A stretch of DNA of 40,069 bases from Granulicella sp. Lineage in GTDB: Bacteria; Acidobacteriota; Terriglobia; Terriglobales; Acidobacteriaceae. Under the pieces are notes generated by a model. That model searched no databases, had not been told where the DNA came from, and worked only from the letters and a program-made list of their open reading frames with translations. Made by a program: the position numbers and the translations under genes. Below, in pieces: positions 1-9,300 of this stretch; positions within the stretch are counted from its first letter, which is position 1; each line of letters opens with the position of its first letter. The stretch is taken from contig DAHXNO010000098.1 of NCBI GenBank assembly GCA_027365345.1, positions 1 to 40,069 on the forward strand, written 5' to 3'.

Positions 1-29
1 CGCAGAGCCCCGCCTCTTCCTGGCTTCCC

Positions 30-506
30 TCATAGCGTTCTCACCTCGCGGCGCTGTGTCAGCACGCGCTCAAGTGCAATCCGGTTGTAGCGCTGCGCTG
101 CAATGCACGGCAGATTTGCCGTCAGCGCGTATCCCGCCATCACCGCGCACGCCCAGGGCGGGTTCCATAAAAAAAACACCGGCAACCACAGCATCATGCA
201 CCAATGCGCTATCTCAGCACGGCGCGTTTCCAGCAAAAACGCGCCCAGATAGGCAACGTCCCGGCATCGGATCCTCTTCTTTGCGAAACCTCCAAACCAC
301 GCCCCTCCATCGGGCAGCAGCCGTTTCCATCTGCGAATCCCCATCCAATCCCGATAGATACGCCCCTCACGCTCCCATCCCCGTGGAGCGGTAATCCAGC
401 TATTCTGCTCAAACAGCCGTGCAGGAAGGCGCTGAGCGATCCAAGCGCCGGAGAGTTGAATCACAGGCCAGCCCAGCAAGTTACCCACCCAAATCAGCCC
501 GTTCAT
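30..506 (-). CDS. crtO: CrtO-type glycosyl-4,4'-diaponeurosporenoate acyltransferase
   Basis: Predicted to acylate the sugar of a glycosylated C30 carotenoid, the last step of staphyloxanthin-type synthesis, at the membrane. The 158-residue product matches the family length (about 165). It shares the Staphylococcus CrtO pattern: an R-x-W-K stretch (RRWKRLLPDGG), the conserved ETRRAEIAHW motif, a hydrophobic pair of segments, and a C-terminal ANLPCIAAQRYNR block. The start is taken at 506 because that ATG overlaps the crtQ TGA (ATGA, 503-506); the frame stays open upstream to 650 but that part lies inside crtQ. It is the last gene of the operon visible here. The biochemical role rests on family similarity and gene order. 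Acyl donor and exact carotenoid are unknown. Confidence 0.85.
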   Translation of the reverse strand: MNGLIWVGNLLGWPVIQLSGAWIAQRLPARLFEQNSWITAPRGWEREGRIYRDWMGIRRWKRLLPDGGAWFGGFAKKRIRCRDVAYLGAFLLETRRAEIAHWCMMLWLPVFFLWNPPWACAVMAGYALTANLPCIAAQRYNRIALERVLTQRREVRTL

Positions 507-1576
507 ACCTCGCGCCCCCGCCACACAGCCTTGCGCCCCAAAGCTCGCCGCACCGCGGCCCGTCCAAAAATAAAGCAGTAATAAGAGAGCGGCAGCGGAT
601 AGAGCAGACAGCTCAAAAGCCCGTAACTGCCAAGCCGGCGAGCCATCCACGCAATCTGCAAACTCAAAACCACATAAACCACGGCTATGCTCATACGGCC
701 ATCGTCACCGGGCACGGCGACCAGTATCGCCGTGGACCACAGAGCGCAGATCCACGCAATCGCCATCCCTAGCACCGTCACTCCGGAATCCGTGGCGCCC
801 TGCAGAAAAGCCTTCGCCCAACTCTCGGACATCTGCCGCATGCCGTCGGGAAAAAGACGCATCTGCAGCGTTCCCTCACCCCCCAGGCACTGAATTCTCG
901 CGCCACACTCGCGCAGCCGCCTCGCCCATCGCAGGTTTTCCAGCACCACGCCGCGCACCGCCGCATGGCCTCCTGCGTCAAAATACAGCTTCTTGGTAAT
1001 CAACAGAGACTGCCCAAAGAGCCTTGGCGCTGAAACCCCGCTGAAGCCACCCGCCCCGGCCGCCATCAGCACGTTGAAGAACAGCGAGAGTTGCTCATAG
1101 CCCGCCTCCATGGCATGGTACGGCAGCACCGATAGAACCAGATGGTCATCCTGCTCCCGCGCCCAACTGGAGAGCAGCCGCTCCAAACCGCCGGACAAAA
1201 AGTAGGTGTCGGCATCCAGAAAAAGAAGAACGTCTCCTCGAGCGCTTTGCGCACCCTGGTAGCAGGCCCAGGACTTGCCCGTCCAGCCGGCAGGTCTCTC
1301 TTCCGCATGCAGCACGCGCGCGCCCCAACTCTCCGCCACCGCCGACGTTCGATCCGTCGAACCATCATTCACCACAATCACCTCGGCAGGCCGCGCCGCC
1401 GACCGGCCAATCGAACCCAGAAGGCGAGGCAGATTCGCCTCTTCGTTGCGCGCCGGAATGATGACGGAAACATTCTCTTCAGTACGCCGCCCTGCCGCCG
1501 GACAGGTCGGGATGCGCCGGATCAGAAGCAAACCAGCGCACAGCCCAAGCGCGCCCGGCAACACGGCAACCATCAT
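503..1576 (-). CDS. crtQ: CrtQ-type glycosyltransferase family 2 (diaponeurosporenoate glycosyltransferase)
   Basis: A 357-residue membrane-associated GT2 enzyme that should glycosylate a carotenoid carboxylate. It has an N-terminal hydrophobic anchor, the GT-A core SVIIPARNEEANLPRLL (about residues 37-53), VIVVNDGSTDRT (about 66-77), the metal-binding LFLDADTYF (about 117-125) and several C-terminal hydrophobic segments. The W-TGK-W-C-x-G pattern after the nucleotide-binding region is typical of CrtQ-like hopanoid/carotenoid glycosyltransferases. The ATG at 1576 overlaps the crtP stop and its TGA overlaps the crtO start, so it should be translationally coupled on both sides. Position between an oxidase and an acyltransferase supports the carotenoid role over other GT2 functions. 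Confidence 0.85.
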   Translation of the reverse strand: MMVAVLPGALGLCAGLLLIRRIPTCPAAGRRTEENVSVIIPARNEEANLPRLLGSIGRSAARPAEVIVVNDGSTDRTSAVAESWGARVLHAEERPAGWTGKSWACYQGAQSARGDVLLFLDADTYFLSGGLERLLSSWAREQDDHLVLSVLPYHAMEAGYEQLSLFFNVLMAAGAGGFSGVSAPRLFGQSLLITKKLYFDAGGHAAVRGVVLENLRWARRLRECGARIQCLGGEGTLQMRLFPDGMRQMSESWAKAFLQGATDSGVTVLGMAIAWICALWSTAILVAVPGDDGRMSIAVVYVVLSLQIAWMARRLGSYGLLSCLLYPLPLSYYCFIFGRAAVRRALGRKAVWRGREV

Positions 1577-3087
1577 TGCGCCTCTTTCGCGCTCTGCTCT
1601 GCGATCATCCGCGCCACATGCTGGCCGCTCAGGGTCACCATGGGCATACCCGCGCCTGGGTTCGTGCTTCCGCCCACAAAATAAAGGTTGCGGAACAGCG
1701 TACTCTGCTTCGGCGCTTTGAACGCGAAGTTGCTCCTCCGATCGCAGACCACCCCATAGATGGAACCGCGGTTGGATCCGTAGCGCGCCTCGATGTCAAA
1801 CGGCGTCCAGAAGTCTTCCACCACAATGTGCCGCCGCAGATCGGTAAGCCCCATCCGCTCCAGCTTATCCAGGCAGATCTCCTTCAGCGCTCCATAGTCC
1901 TCGCGGGTAGTTGGCCTCTGCTCGTCCAGCGCAGGAATATGAGGAAGAATCTTGATGTTGTCACACCCGGCGGGAGCCTGCGACGGATCCGTCCGCGTGG
2001 GCGCAACCACATACAGCGTCGGGTCGTCCGGCAACCTTCCCTCACGGAACACCCGCCGAAAGTGCCCGTGCAGGTCCTTCGAGTAGAAAAAATTATGGTG
2101 GGCAAGCTGAGGGTATACACGATCCAGCCCCAGATGAACAACAATTCCGGAACACGATGGCTTGAACCGGCGCAGCTTCTTCATCTCAGCCTTGGGCGCT
2201 CCCAACAGCTTCTGCATCGCCGGAATCACCTCCATGTTGGACACCACGTAATCGGCTTCGAAAAAGCCGGTCGCTCCATCCGAACCACGCGCCTGCACCC
2301 CGGTCACAGACCCTCGGTCATGGTCGATCCTTACCACCTCCTGCCCCAGCATCAGCCTGACGCCACACTCGTCCAGGCGGCGTCGAAACGCCTTCGCCAG
2401 TTCGTAAAGACCACCCGAAACATACCACAGCCCAAACTCCATCTGGATGTTTGGCATAAGATTCATGAACGCCGGAGACTCCAGCGCGCTCGATCCCACA
2501 TATTTGATGAAATATTCAAAGATGTCGCGAAGGTACCTATTCCTCAGCCGCCGCCGTATACTGCCCGCCATCGAGTGCATATAGTCCAGATCGCGCGCCT
2601 CCGTCCAGCCGTAAAAGCGAACGAACTGGCCAAAAGTATCCAGGCCTTCGCGCAAGTACCCGCGCTCGACGATCTCATATTGCCGCCGGGAGTAGGCGAG
2701 AAACTCCTCGTACTGTTTCACGTCTCGCGAGCCGAACCTCTCCAGTTCCGCGCGCATCTTCTCCTTATCCTCCCAAAGATCCACCACCGTCCCGTCTTCA
2801 AAAAAATTGCGCCACTGCGGATCCACGCGCTCCAGCGTCACATAGTCTTCAAGCCTTTTGCCATCGCCCTCAAAGACCGGACGGAAGATCTGCGGCAGGG
2901 TAAAAATTGAAGGACCAAGATCAAACCGGAATCCCTCCGTCTCCAATACATTCAGCTTTCCGCCAACGTTGGCGTTCTTTTCCAGCACCGTCACCTGGAA
3001 TCCGCTCCGAGCCAGCATAATGGCTGCGGACATGCCGCCCAGTCCAGCGCCAATCACCACCACGCGCCTCTTCTCAACAGATCTCAT
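1573..3087 (-). CDS. crtP: CrtP-type 4,4'-diaponeurosporene oxidase (FAD-dependent)
   Basis: A 504-residue FAD-dependent enzyme of the phytoene desaturase superfamily. It begins with the dinucleotide-binding motif VVVIGAGLGGMSAAI followed by LEKNANVGGK and FDLGPSI. It follows Staphylococcus CrtP block by block, not CrtN: IKYVGSSALESPA, NMEVIPA, LAHHNFFYSKD, LPDDPTLYVVAPT, LERMGLTDLRRHIVVEDFWT, SNRGSIYGVV and the C-terminal NLYFVGGSTNPGAGMPMV flavin motif. That supports terminal-methyl oxidation of a C30 chain rather than desaturation. The ATG at 3087 forms ATGA with the end of the DUF2141 gene. An in-frame extension to 3147 exists but overlaps that gene and adds no domain. Confidence 0.87.
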   Translation of the reverse strand: MRSVEKRRVVVIGAGLGGMSAAIMLARSGFQVTVLEKNANVGGKLNVLETEGFRFDLGPSIFTLPQIFRPVFEGDGKRLEDYVTLERVDPQWRNFFEDGTVVDLWEDKEKMRAELERFGSRDVKQYEEFLAYSRRQYEIVERGYLREGLDTFGQFVRFYGWTEARDLDYMHSMAGSIRRRLRNRYLRDIFEYFIKYVGSSALESPAFMNLMPNIQMEFGLWYVSGGLYELAKAFRRRLDECGVRLMLGQEVVRIDHDRGSVTGVQARGSDGATGFFEADYVVSNMEVIPAMQKLLGAPKAEMKKLRRFKPSCSGIVVHLGLDRVYPQLAHHNFFYSKDLHGHFRRVFREGRLPDDPTLYVVAPTRTDPSQAPAGCDNIKILPHIPALDEQRPTTREDYGALKEICLDKLERMGLTDLRRHIVVEDFWTPFDIEARYGSNRGSIYGVVCDRRSNFAFKAPKQSTLFRNLYFVGGSTNPGAGMPMVTLSGQHVARMIAEQSAKEAQ

Positions 3088-3731
3088 AAGCCGTTCACCA
3101 TCATGATCGTGATCTCCTTCGGTTGTGCGCCCACGCGAAAGCAGCAATCGCGGTAACGCGGCGGCCCCATCCGTCCTGGCGGATTGTTGGAAGCTCCCAC
3201 AGGCTCCCGCGGAATGCCCAGAAAGTTGTGATCCAGCTTGTGGTTGCCGTTCAGGTCCTCATACAAGCTCACCGCGTAGACGCCCGGCGGCAGATCGGCG
3301 TGGAAGTTCATCTGCATCGCTCCCGGTGGAATCGGCAGGAACCCATGGCGAATCGCCTTGTCTCTCTCACCCGGGAATCCCGTAGCTGAGCAGAAGATCA
3401 GATAGGCCAGATCTCCGTGCGCGCCCTCGGTCAGCCGCACGTCCACCGTCAGTCTCGTCCCTGCTCTCACCTGCGCTCCCACCTGCGCTCTCAGACCGCT
3501 GCAAAAGCAAGCAGCCAGCACCAGCGGCATCGCCATCTTCCACAACCGTCCCGTCAAGCCTGTATCTCCGCCACAGCCGCCAGGCCCGCTCCCACTGAAT
3601 CGCACACCCGAACCCGCCACTCCCTTCATCGCATCGCTCTTCACGCATCGCTCAACACCGCCGACTCCCTCACCAGCAGCCTGCGCATTCCGTGCGCTGG
3701 CCGGGATTCTATCCGCTCTGAGCGCCCTCAT
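3084..3731 (-). CDS. DUF2141 domain secreted protein inside the carotenoid operon
   Basis: Encodes a DUF2141 protein whose C-terminal two thirds contain the family signature: PPGVYAVSLYEDLNGNHKLD followed by LGIPREPVGASNN. This is a small beta-sandwich usually exported; its biochemical role is unknown. The ATG at 3731 overlaps the crtN stop (ATGA) and fits the operon pattern, but then about 60 low-complexity residues precede the signal-like stretch MPLVLAACFCSGLRA. A TTG at 3557 with GGAG eight bases upstream would give a cleaner signal peptide, so the true start may be internal. DUF2141 genes are often found beside carotenoid genes, so a role in handling or placing the pigment is a reasonable inference only. 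Confidence 0.75.
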   Translation of the reverse strand: MRALRADRIPASARNAQAAGEGVGGVERCVKSDAMKGVAGSGVRFSGSGPGGCGGDTGLTGRLWKMAMPLVLAACFCSGLRAQVGAQVRAGTRLTVDVRLTEGAHGDLAYLIFCSATGFPGERDKAIRHGFLPIPPGAMQMNFHADLPPGVYAVSLYEDLNGNHKLDHNFLGIPREPVGASNNPPGRMGPPRYRDCCFRVGAQPKEITIMMVNGL

Positions 3732-5269
3732 ACGCATGCCAGCTCCAACGGCCGTGCTGCCGGATGAGGAATCTCGTACTTCTGGCAGATAAGATTGGCT
3801 GAGATTCGCGCCGACTCGAAGATCGTCGGCAGGCCACTTCCGGGATGGGTGCCTCCACCTACCAGATAGCAGTTCTCAAACATCTCAAACTGGTTATGTG
3901 GGCGCAGGTACAGCATTTGATCCCAGCTATGGGCCATATTGAACGTCGCTCCCAGAAACACCGAGTATCGGCTCTCCCAGTCCTGCGGCGTCACAATCAA
4001 CTCGCGCTGAATGTGCGGCCGCACATCTCCAAAAACCGTTCGCTCGCGCAGAATCCGAAACACCCGCTCCCTCATCTCCAGCTTCTGCTCCTCCCAATCG
4101 ATGCCGCTCCTGTTGTTGGCTACCGGAACCAGCAGATAGAGCGCGGAGTGGCCCGGCGGAGCGCCCGACGGATCGTTCCTTCCGGCATTGCGGATGTAAA
4201 GCGACATGTCTTCGAAGCTCTCGCGTCCATGCGAGATCGCGTCAATGTTCTTCTTGTAGTCACGCGCAAAGACGATCGTGTGATGCTCGCTGTCATACGT
4301 TCGGTCCAGTCCCAGATACATCATGAACGTCGAACAGGAGAACTTCCGCTTCCGCAACTTCTCCGGCTTGTATCGCCCCAAACTCTTCGCATCGAATAGC
4401 GTGGACATCGCATGCCCAAAATCCGCATTGATCACAACGTCGTCGCAGTAAACTTTCTCCCCGCTCGCCAATTCCACCCCTTTGGCGCGGCGGCCATCCA
4501 CAATCACTCGCGCAACCGGCGAGGAGGTGTGGATCTCCGCGCCCTCTTCCCTGCTCACCTCTGCCAGCGCCTGCGTAATGCGAGAGAGCCCGCCCATCAC
4601 GTGGTACACTCCGTGCGCGTGCTCCGTGTACGGAATCATCGTGAACAGACCCGGACAATCCCACGGGGACATACCCAGATACTTCGATTGAAACGTAAAC
4701 GCCAGGCGAAGCTCCTCAGAGCGGAAGTAATCGCCCAGCACGCTATAGAGCGATCGGCCGGCCGCAAGATACGGAACCGTAGCCAGCAGCTTCGGGCTCA
4801 ACAGGCTGGCAACCGTGCCGTAGGGCTTCTGCAGGCATGGATAGAGCTTCTCGAACCGCTGACCCTCGCTCGCCAGAAAGCGGCCCAGGTTAGCACCCTC
4901 CCCCGGAAAGCACCGCTCAATCTCCGCCTGCATCGCACCCGGATCCGACCGCACCAGCATGGTCTTGTCCGGAAAGTTCAGCGCATACATCGGGTCGAGC
5001 CTTTTGAACTGGAGGTAATCGCTAGACCGCCGCCCACCCTCCGCAAACAGCTCATCCAACAGAAACTTCATCATCAGGAAGGTCGGCCCCAGATCGAAGC
5101 GGTACTCGCCAAGACGCACCTCCGCGTTTCGCCCACCCAGCACGTCCTGCTTTTCGAATACCTGTACACGGAATCCCCGCTGCGCCAGAACCATAGCCGT
5201 AGCCAGGCCGCCCGGACCAGCGCCTACCACCGCAACCGTCCTCTTACCACCCTTTGAGAGAAAGCTCAT
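3728..5269 (-). CDS. crtN: CrtN-type diapophytoene/phytoene desaturase
   Basis: A 513-residue FAD-dependent desaturase of the CrtI/CrtN family, predicted to introduce the conjugated double bonds in a C30 (or C40) precursor. It shows the FAD motif VAVVGAGPGGLATAM, FEKQDVLGGRNA, FDLGPTFLMM, an internal GVYHVMGGLSRITQAL block, and the C-terminal YLVGGGTHPGSGLPTI motif. It is first in the operon, consistent with desaturation before the CrtP oxidation. The ATG at 5269 has only a weak AGGG close to it and that AGGG is one arm of a near-palindrome at 5272-5289. The choice of CrtN over CrtI rests on the neighbouring crtP-crtQ-crtO genes. No crtM or crtB synthase is visible. Confidence 0.82.
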   Translation of the reverse strand: MSFLSKGGKRTVAVVGAGPGGLATAMVLAQRGFRVQVFEKQDVLGGRNAEVRLGEYRFDLGPTFLMMKFLLDELFAEGGRRSSDYLQFKRLDPMYALNFPDKTMLVRSDPGAMQAEIERCFPGEGANLGRFLASEGQRFEKLYPCLQKPYGTVASLLSPKLLATVPYLAAGRSLYSVLGDYFRSEELRLAFTFQSKYLGMSPWDCPGLFTMIPYTEHAHGVYHVMGGLSRITQALAEVSREEGAEIHTSSPVARVIVDGRRAKGVELASGEKVYCDDVVINADFGHAMSTLFDAKSLGRYKPEKLRKRKFSCSTFMMYLGLDRTYDSEHHTIVFARDYKKNIDAISHGRESFEDMSLYIRNAGRNDPSGAPPGHSALYLLVPVANNRSGIDWEEQKLEMRERVFRILRERTVFGDVRPHIQRELIVTPQDWESRYSVFLGATFNMAHSWDQMLYLRPHNQFEMFENCYLVGGGTHPGSGLPTIFESARISANLICQKYEIPHPAARPLELACV

Positions 5270-5271
5270 AC

Positions 5272-5289
5272 CCTGACGTTAGCGTCAGG
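5272..5289. promoter_or_regulatory. Near-palindrome over the crtN ribosome-binding region (candidate operator)
   Basis: CCTGACG and its perfect reverse complement CGTCAGG (7-base arms) flank TTAG, two bases upstream of the crtN ATG on the minus strand. A protein bound here would block initiation, and as RNA the hairpin would hide the AGGG. The XRE-cupin regulator next door is the obvious candidate ligand, but no second copy of the site was found to support this. Confidence 0.45.
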
Positions 5290-5431
5290 AGTTCAGCCTA
5301 CGGAGCCAATCAACCCGCGGCATGCAAATCGATTGCTTCCTGCGCAAGCAACTGGAGATTTTTTGCATTCGAGGAAAACAGCCGATTTCACCGCGTGCTC
5401 CATACACCGCAAACCCGCACCATACCGGTCG

Positions 5432-6085
5432 TCAGCGCGGAGCACCCGTCGTCACCACCATCGCCACGCAGGGTATCTCCGCCAGGCTTCGGTAGGTATG
5501 CTTCTGCATGGCGTCAAAATAAATGGAGTCGCCCGCCGCAAGCTGGAACGTCTCCACGCCAATCTTCATCTCCAGGCTTCCCTCGATCACGTAGAGCAAC
5601 TCCACACCCTGGTGATAATGCGGCACAGCCTTGTCCTCCGGCCACGGATGAAAGTGCGCCAGGTAGCCGTTCAACTTGCGTTCATTCACCCGAAAGTCCA
5701 GGCTCTCAAAGTGCCATGGAACCGCGGCAGCCTTCGGATCAGACGGGAGCTTTATGCGTTCGCTGCGCCGCGCCAACGCCACCACATGGCGCTTCCTCGG
5801 GTCGCTGAAAAAGTAGTCCAGGCCAACCCCGAATACCAGCGCAATGCGCGTCAACGTGGGCAAAGTAGGCACCAGCCGGCCGTTCTCCAGCCGCGACAGC
5901 ATCGCGGACGAGAAACCCGTATGCTCGGCCAACTGCGTCAAACCCATGTTCCGGCGCAGACGCAGGGTGCGCAGCTTGTCTGCAATCGCATACGGTCGAA
6001 GCGACTCCTGAACCACCGCTACGTCCGTAACCTTGCCCTTCGTCTTCCGCCCCGCTGGCGGCGTTGGCGCACGCTTGTCAGCCAT
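5432..6085 (-). CDS. XRE-family transcriptional regulator with C-terminal cupin domain
   Basis: A 217-residue protein with an HTH_XRE domain (about residues 33-92, with LRLRRNMGLTQLAEHTGFS and MLSRLENGRLVPTLPTL) followed by a cupin_2 domain (about 140-210, HYHQGVELLYVIEGSLEM then AAGDSIYFDAMQKHTY). Proteins of this layout sense a small molecule in the cupin barrel and regulate adjacent operons. The start at 6085 is preferred because GGAG lies 11 bases upstream and the upstream ATG at 6118 has no ribosome-binding site. It precedes the crt operon on the same strand with a 162-base gap, so it is the likely pathway regulator. The ligand cannot be read from the sequence. Confidence 0.85.
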   Translation of the reverse strand: MADKRAPTPPAGRKTKGKVTDVAVVQESLRPYAIADKLRTLRLRRNMGLTQLAEHTGFSSAMLSRLENGRLVPTLPTLTRIALVFGVGLDYFFSDPRKRHVVALARRSERIKLPSDPKAAAVPWHFESLDFRVNERKLNGYLAHFHPWPEDKAVPHYHQGVELLYVIEGSLEMKIGVETFQLAAGDSIYFDAMQKHTYRSLAEIPCVAMVVTTGAPR

Positions 6086-6329
6086 AAACCAAGGGACTCC
6101 GCCCCTTTTTACTGACATTCAAGATTTTTTGCGCCTATGTCAAGAGAGCCTTGGCGCGGAAGCCCAGGAATCACCAGCGCATCGCTCCAAAACAGCAAGA
6201 GCCCTCGGCCAATCCCCCCCTGCCTCGGCCAACGGCTCCGCTGCACTCCCGTCCCCTTCACCCTTCTCCAACCGCCAGCCGCGCTCTCCCAACCCATGCA
6301 GCAAACGGCTTGCGGATCTGCGTCAATCC

Positions 6330-9300
6330 TCACGCCTGCGGTTTAGGTTTGAACAAGATGAAGTTGCTAGCGCAACTCTCCCAGTCCCGCAGCAGACGAT
6401 CTCCGAGCTTGCTGGCCGAAAGGCGCACATGCTCCTCCAGCAGCGTCCGCAGCTCAGCCTGCTGCTCGGCGCTCGTCTCCGCAAAGGGCTGGGCCTCCAG
6501 AAACTCGGTATGGTACAGCGTCTCGGCGATCATCCTCTGCTTGGCGTCATACACCCACGCCAACCCACCCGTCATGCCCGCGCCAAAGTTGATCCCCACG
6601 CTGCCCAGAATCGCCACCATCCCCCCGGTCATGTACTCGCACGCATGGTCACCCACGCCCTCCACCACAGCCGTCACGCCAGAGTTGCGCACCGCAAACC
6701 GCTCCCCCGCCCTGCCTGCGGCAAACAACCGTCCAGAGGTCGCGCCATACAGCGCCACATTACCCAGCAGCACGTGCTCTTCGCTGTGCTCGGCCGCGCT
6801 GCCCACGGCGCGCAGAATCAGGTCAGCGCCAGAGAGCCCTTTGCCCACAAAGTCATTCGCCTGCCCGGCCAGCACCAGCTTCATGCCCTTGCCGGCAAAC
6901 GCGCCAAAGGACTGTCCCGCAATCCCCTCCAGATCAAAGGTAACGTCCGCCTCTTCCAGCTCTCCTTTGGCCCGTAACAAAGACATCTCTCCAGAGAGCC
7001 TCGCGCCCACCGAGCGGTGCTCATTGCAGATCGCGCTGCGCACGGCGAACGCTTCTCCTCTCCGCGCCGCTGCCAGCGCAGGCTCTGTCCACGGGTCGTC
7101 CAGCGGATGATCTTCACCCGGACGCGCATTCCGCGCGCCCATCCAGCGTGTCGGCCCATGGCCGTCGTCAGAGAGCATCGGCCTCAAATCCAGATTGCCG
7201 TCAAACCGCACCTGCTCCAGCAAATCCACGCGGCCAATCGCAGCCTCCAGGCTGGGCAGCCCATAACGCGCCAGCAGGCGCCGCAGAGACTCTGCCAGTT
7301 GCCGGAAGTACGTCACAATCTGCTCCGGCTTTCCGCGAAACTTGGCACGCAACTCCGGCTTCTGGGTCGCAATCCCCGTAGGGCAGGTATTCAAATGGCA
7401 CTGCCGCGCCATATCGCAACCCATGGCTACCAGCACCGCTGTGCCAAACGCATACTCGTCAGCGCCCAGCAGCGCTGCCACCAGCACATCCTGCGCTGTA
7501 GCAATGCCCCCATCCGTACGCAGCCGAACCCGCTCTCGCATGCCTGTGCTACGCAACTGCTGCTGCGCCTCGGCCAGCCCCAGCTCCCACGGATTGCCGG
7601 CGTACTTAATGCTGGAGAGCGCGGCCGCGCCCGTGCCTCCCGTATTCCCCGCAATCACAATGTAATCCGCGTAAGCCTTGGCCACGCCCGCAGCCACCGT
7701 TCCCACGCCCAGTCCAGAGACCAGCTTCACCCCGACTCCAGCCCGCGGATTCACCCGCTTCAGGTCATAGATCAACTGCGCCAGATCTTCAATCGAGTAA
7801 ATGTCGTGGTGCGGCGGAGGCGATATCAACGACACCCCAGGCTGCGCATGGCGCAATCTCGCAATCAACCCAGACACCTTGTGTCCCGGCAGTTGCCCAC
7901 CCTCACCCGGCTTAGCCCCCTGGGCTACCTTGATCTCAATCTCCTCAGCGTGCGCCAGGTACTCGGCCGTCACCCCAAACCGTCCAGAGGCGATCTGCTT
8001 AATCTTGTTATTCAGCGAGTGATGCACCGCCGGAGCGGAGACCAGCTCGGCAACGGCCGCTAAGCCACCCTGCCCGCTCAAGCGCGCCGCCAGCCTGCCT
8101 CCATCCCCGCCTCCATGCACCTCAGGCGCGGCATGGGGCATCGCGACAGCGGCTGGACGGTACACCTCCGGATCCTCTCCTCCCTCGCCGGTGTTGGAGC
8201 GTGCTCCCAGCGAGTTCATCGCCTCGGTAATCGTCTGATGCGCCTCCGGGCTGATCGAACCCAGCGACATCGCGCTGGAGATAAACCGGCGGCACAGGCT
8301 CTCTCCAGCCTCTACTTCCTCTAGGTGGAGCTCCGGCCCCGCTGGCCGCACCTCCAGCAGATCACGCAACGCTCGCGCCTCACCCGCATCCACGTTCCGG
8401 CTGAAGATCTTGAAGGCTGCCGCCGGATCCTCGCTCGCAGCCACGCCACGCGCGCTGCCCACCACCGTTTGCAGCGACTTCACCGTCAGCGGCTGCCACC
8501 GGTGCGACTCGGCCGCCTCGTCCTTCCGGAACCGGATCCAGCCATAATCCGGCAGATCCCCCTGCGCCGCTCCACCGGCAGCTTCATTCCCTGCGGCGGC
8601 TCCTGCTCCTTGCTGCCAGCTCACCCGCAGCCGCCGGTCCAGCTCCGCAAACCCGATTCCGGACAGCGGAGCCGGCGTATCCGTAAAGCAGCGCTCCACC
8701 ACACTCGAGTGCAGCCCGAGAATATCGAACAGGTGCGCCCCGCGATAGCTGTCCACCACCGAGATCCCCATCTTCGACATCACCTTGGCCAAACCCGCGT
8801 CCAGCGCCTTCAGCATCATCTTCTCGCCGTCCACGCCCTCCGCCTGCAGCGCCCGCGCCGTCTCCAGCGCCAGCCACGGGCATACGCCCCCCGCTCCGTA
8901 TCCAATCAGCACCGCGGCATGGTGAACGTCCCGGCAATCCCCTGCCTCCACCGCCATGCCACACAGCGTCCGCAACCCTGCGGCCACCAGACCCTGATGC
9001 ACCGCTCCGGTCGCCATCGCCATCGGGATCGGCAACCTCTCCGCACTGGCCCCCCGATCGGTCAACAGCAGCAGCCGCACGCCTCCCAGCACCATCTCCA
9101 CCGCGCGCCCGCAAAGCTCCCCAATCGCCTGCTCCAGGCTCTTCTCCGCGGAGTACAGGCACGGCAGCTCCTCCATGCGCAGCGCATCGCGGTGCGGATA
9201 AACTCCCGCCCGCAGCGCCGCCATCTGCCCCAGGGAAAGAAAGGGAGAACTCAGCGAGATGCCCGGCAGCGGCTCATTCTTCTCCAGCAGATGCGCCCAC

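Noticed and set aside
1576-2910. Long plus-strand open frame opposite crtP
   Set aside because: Antisense shadow of a clear crtP gene in high-GC DNA; the translation has no domain and is His/Arg-rich as expected for a shadow.
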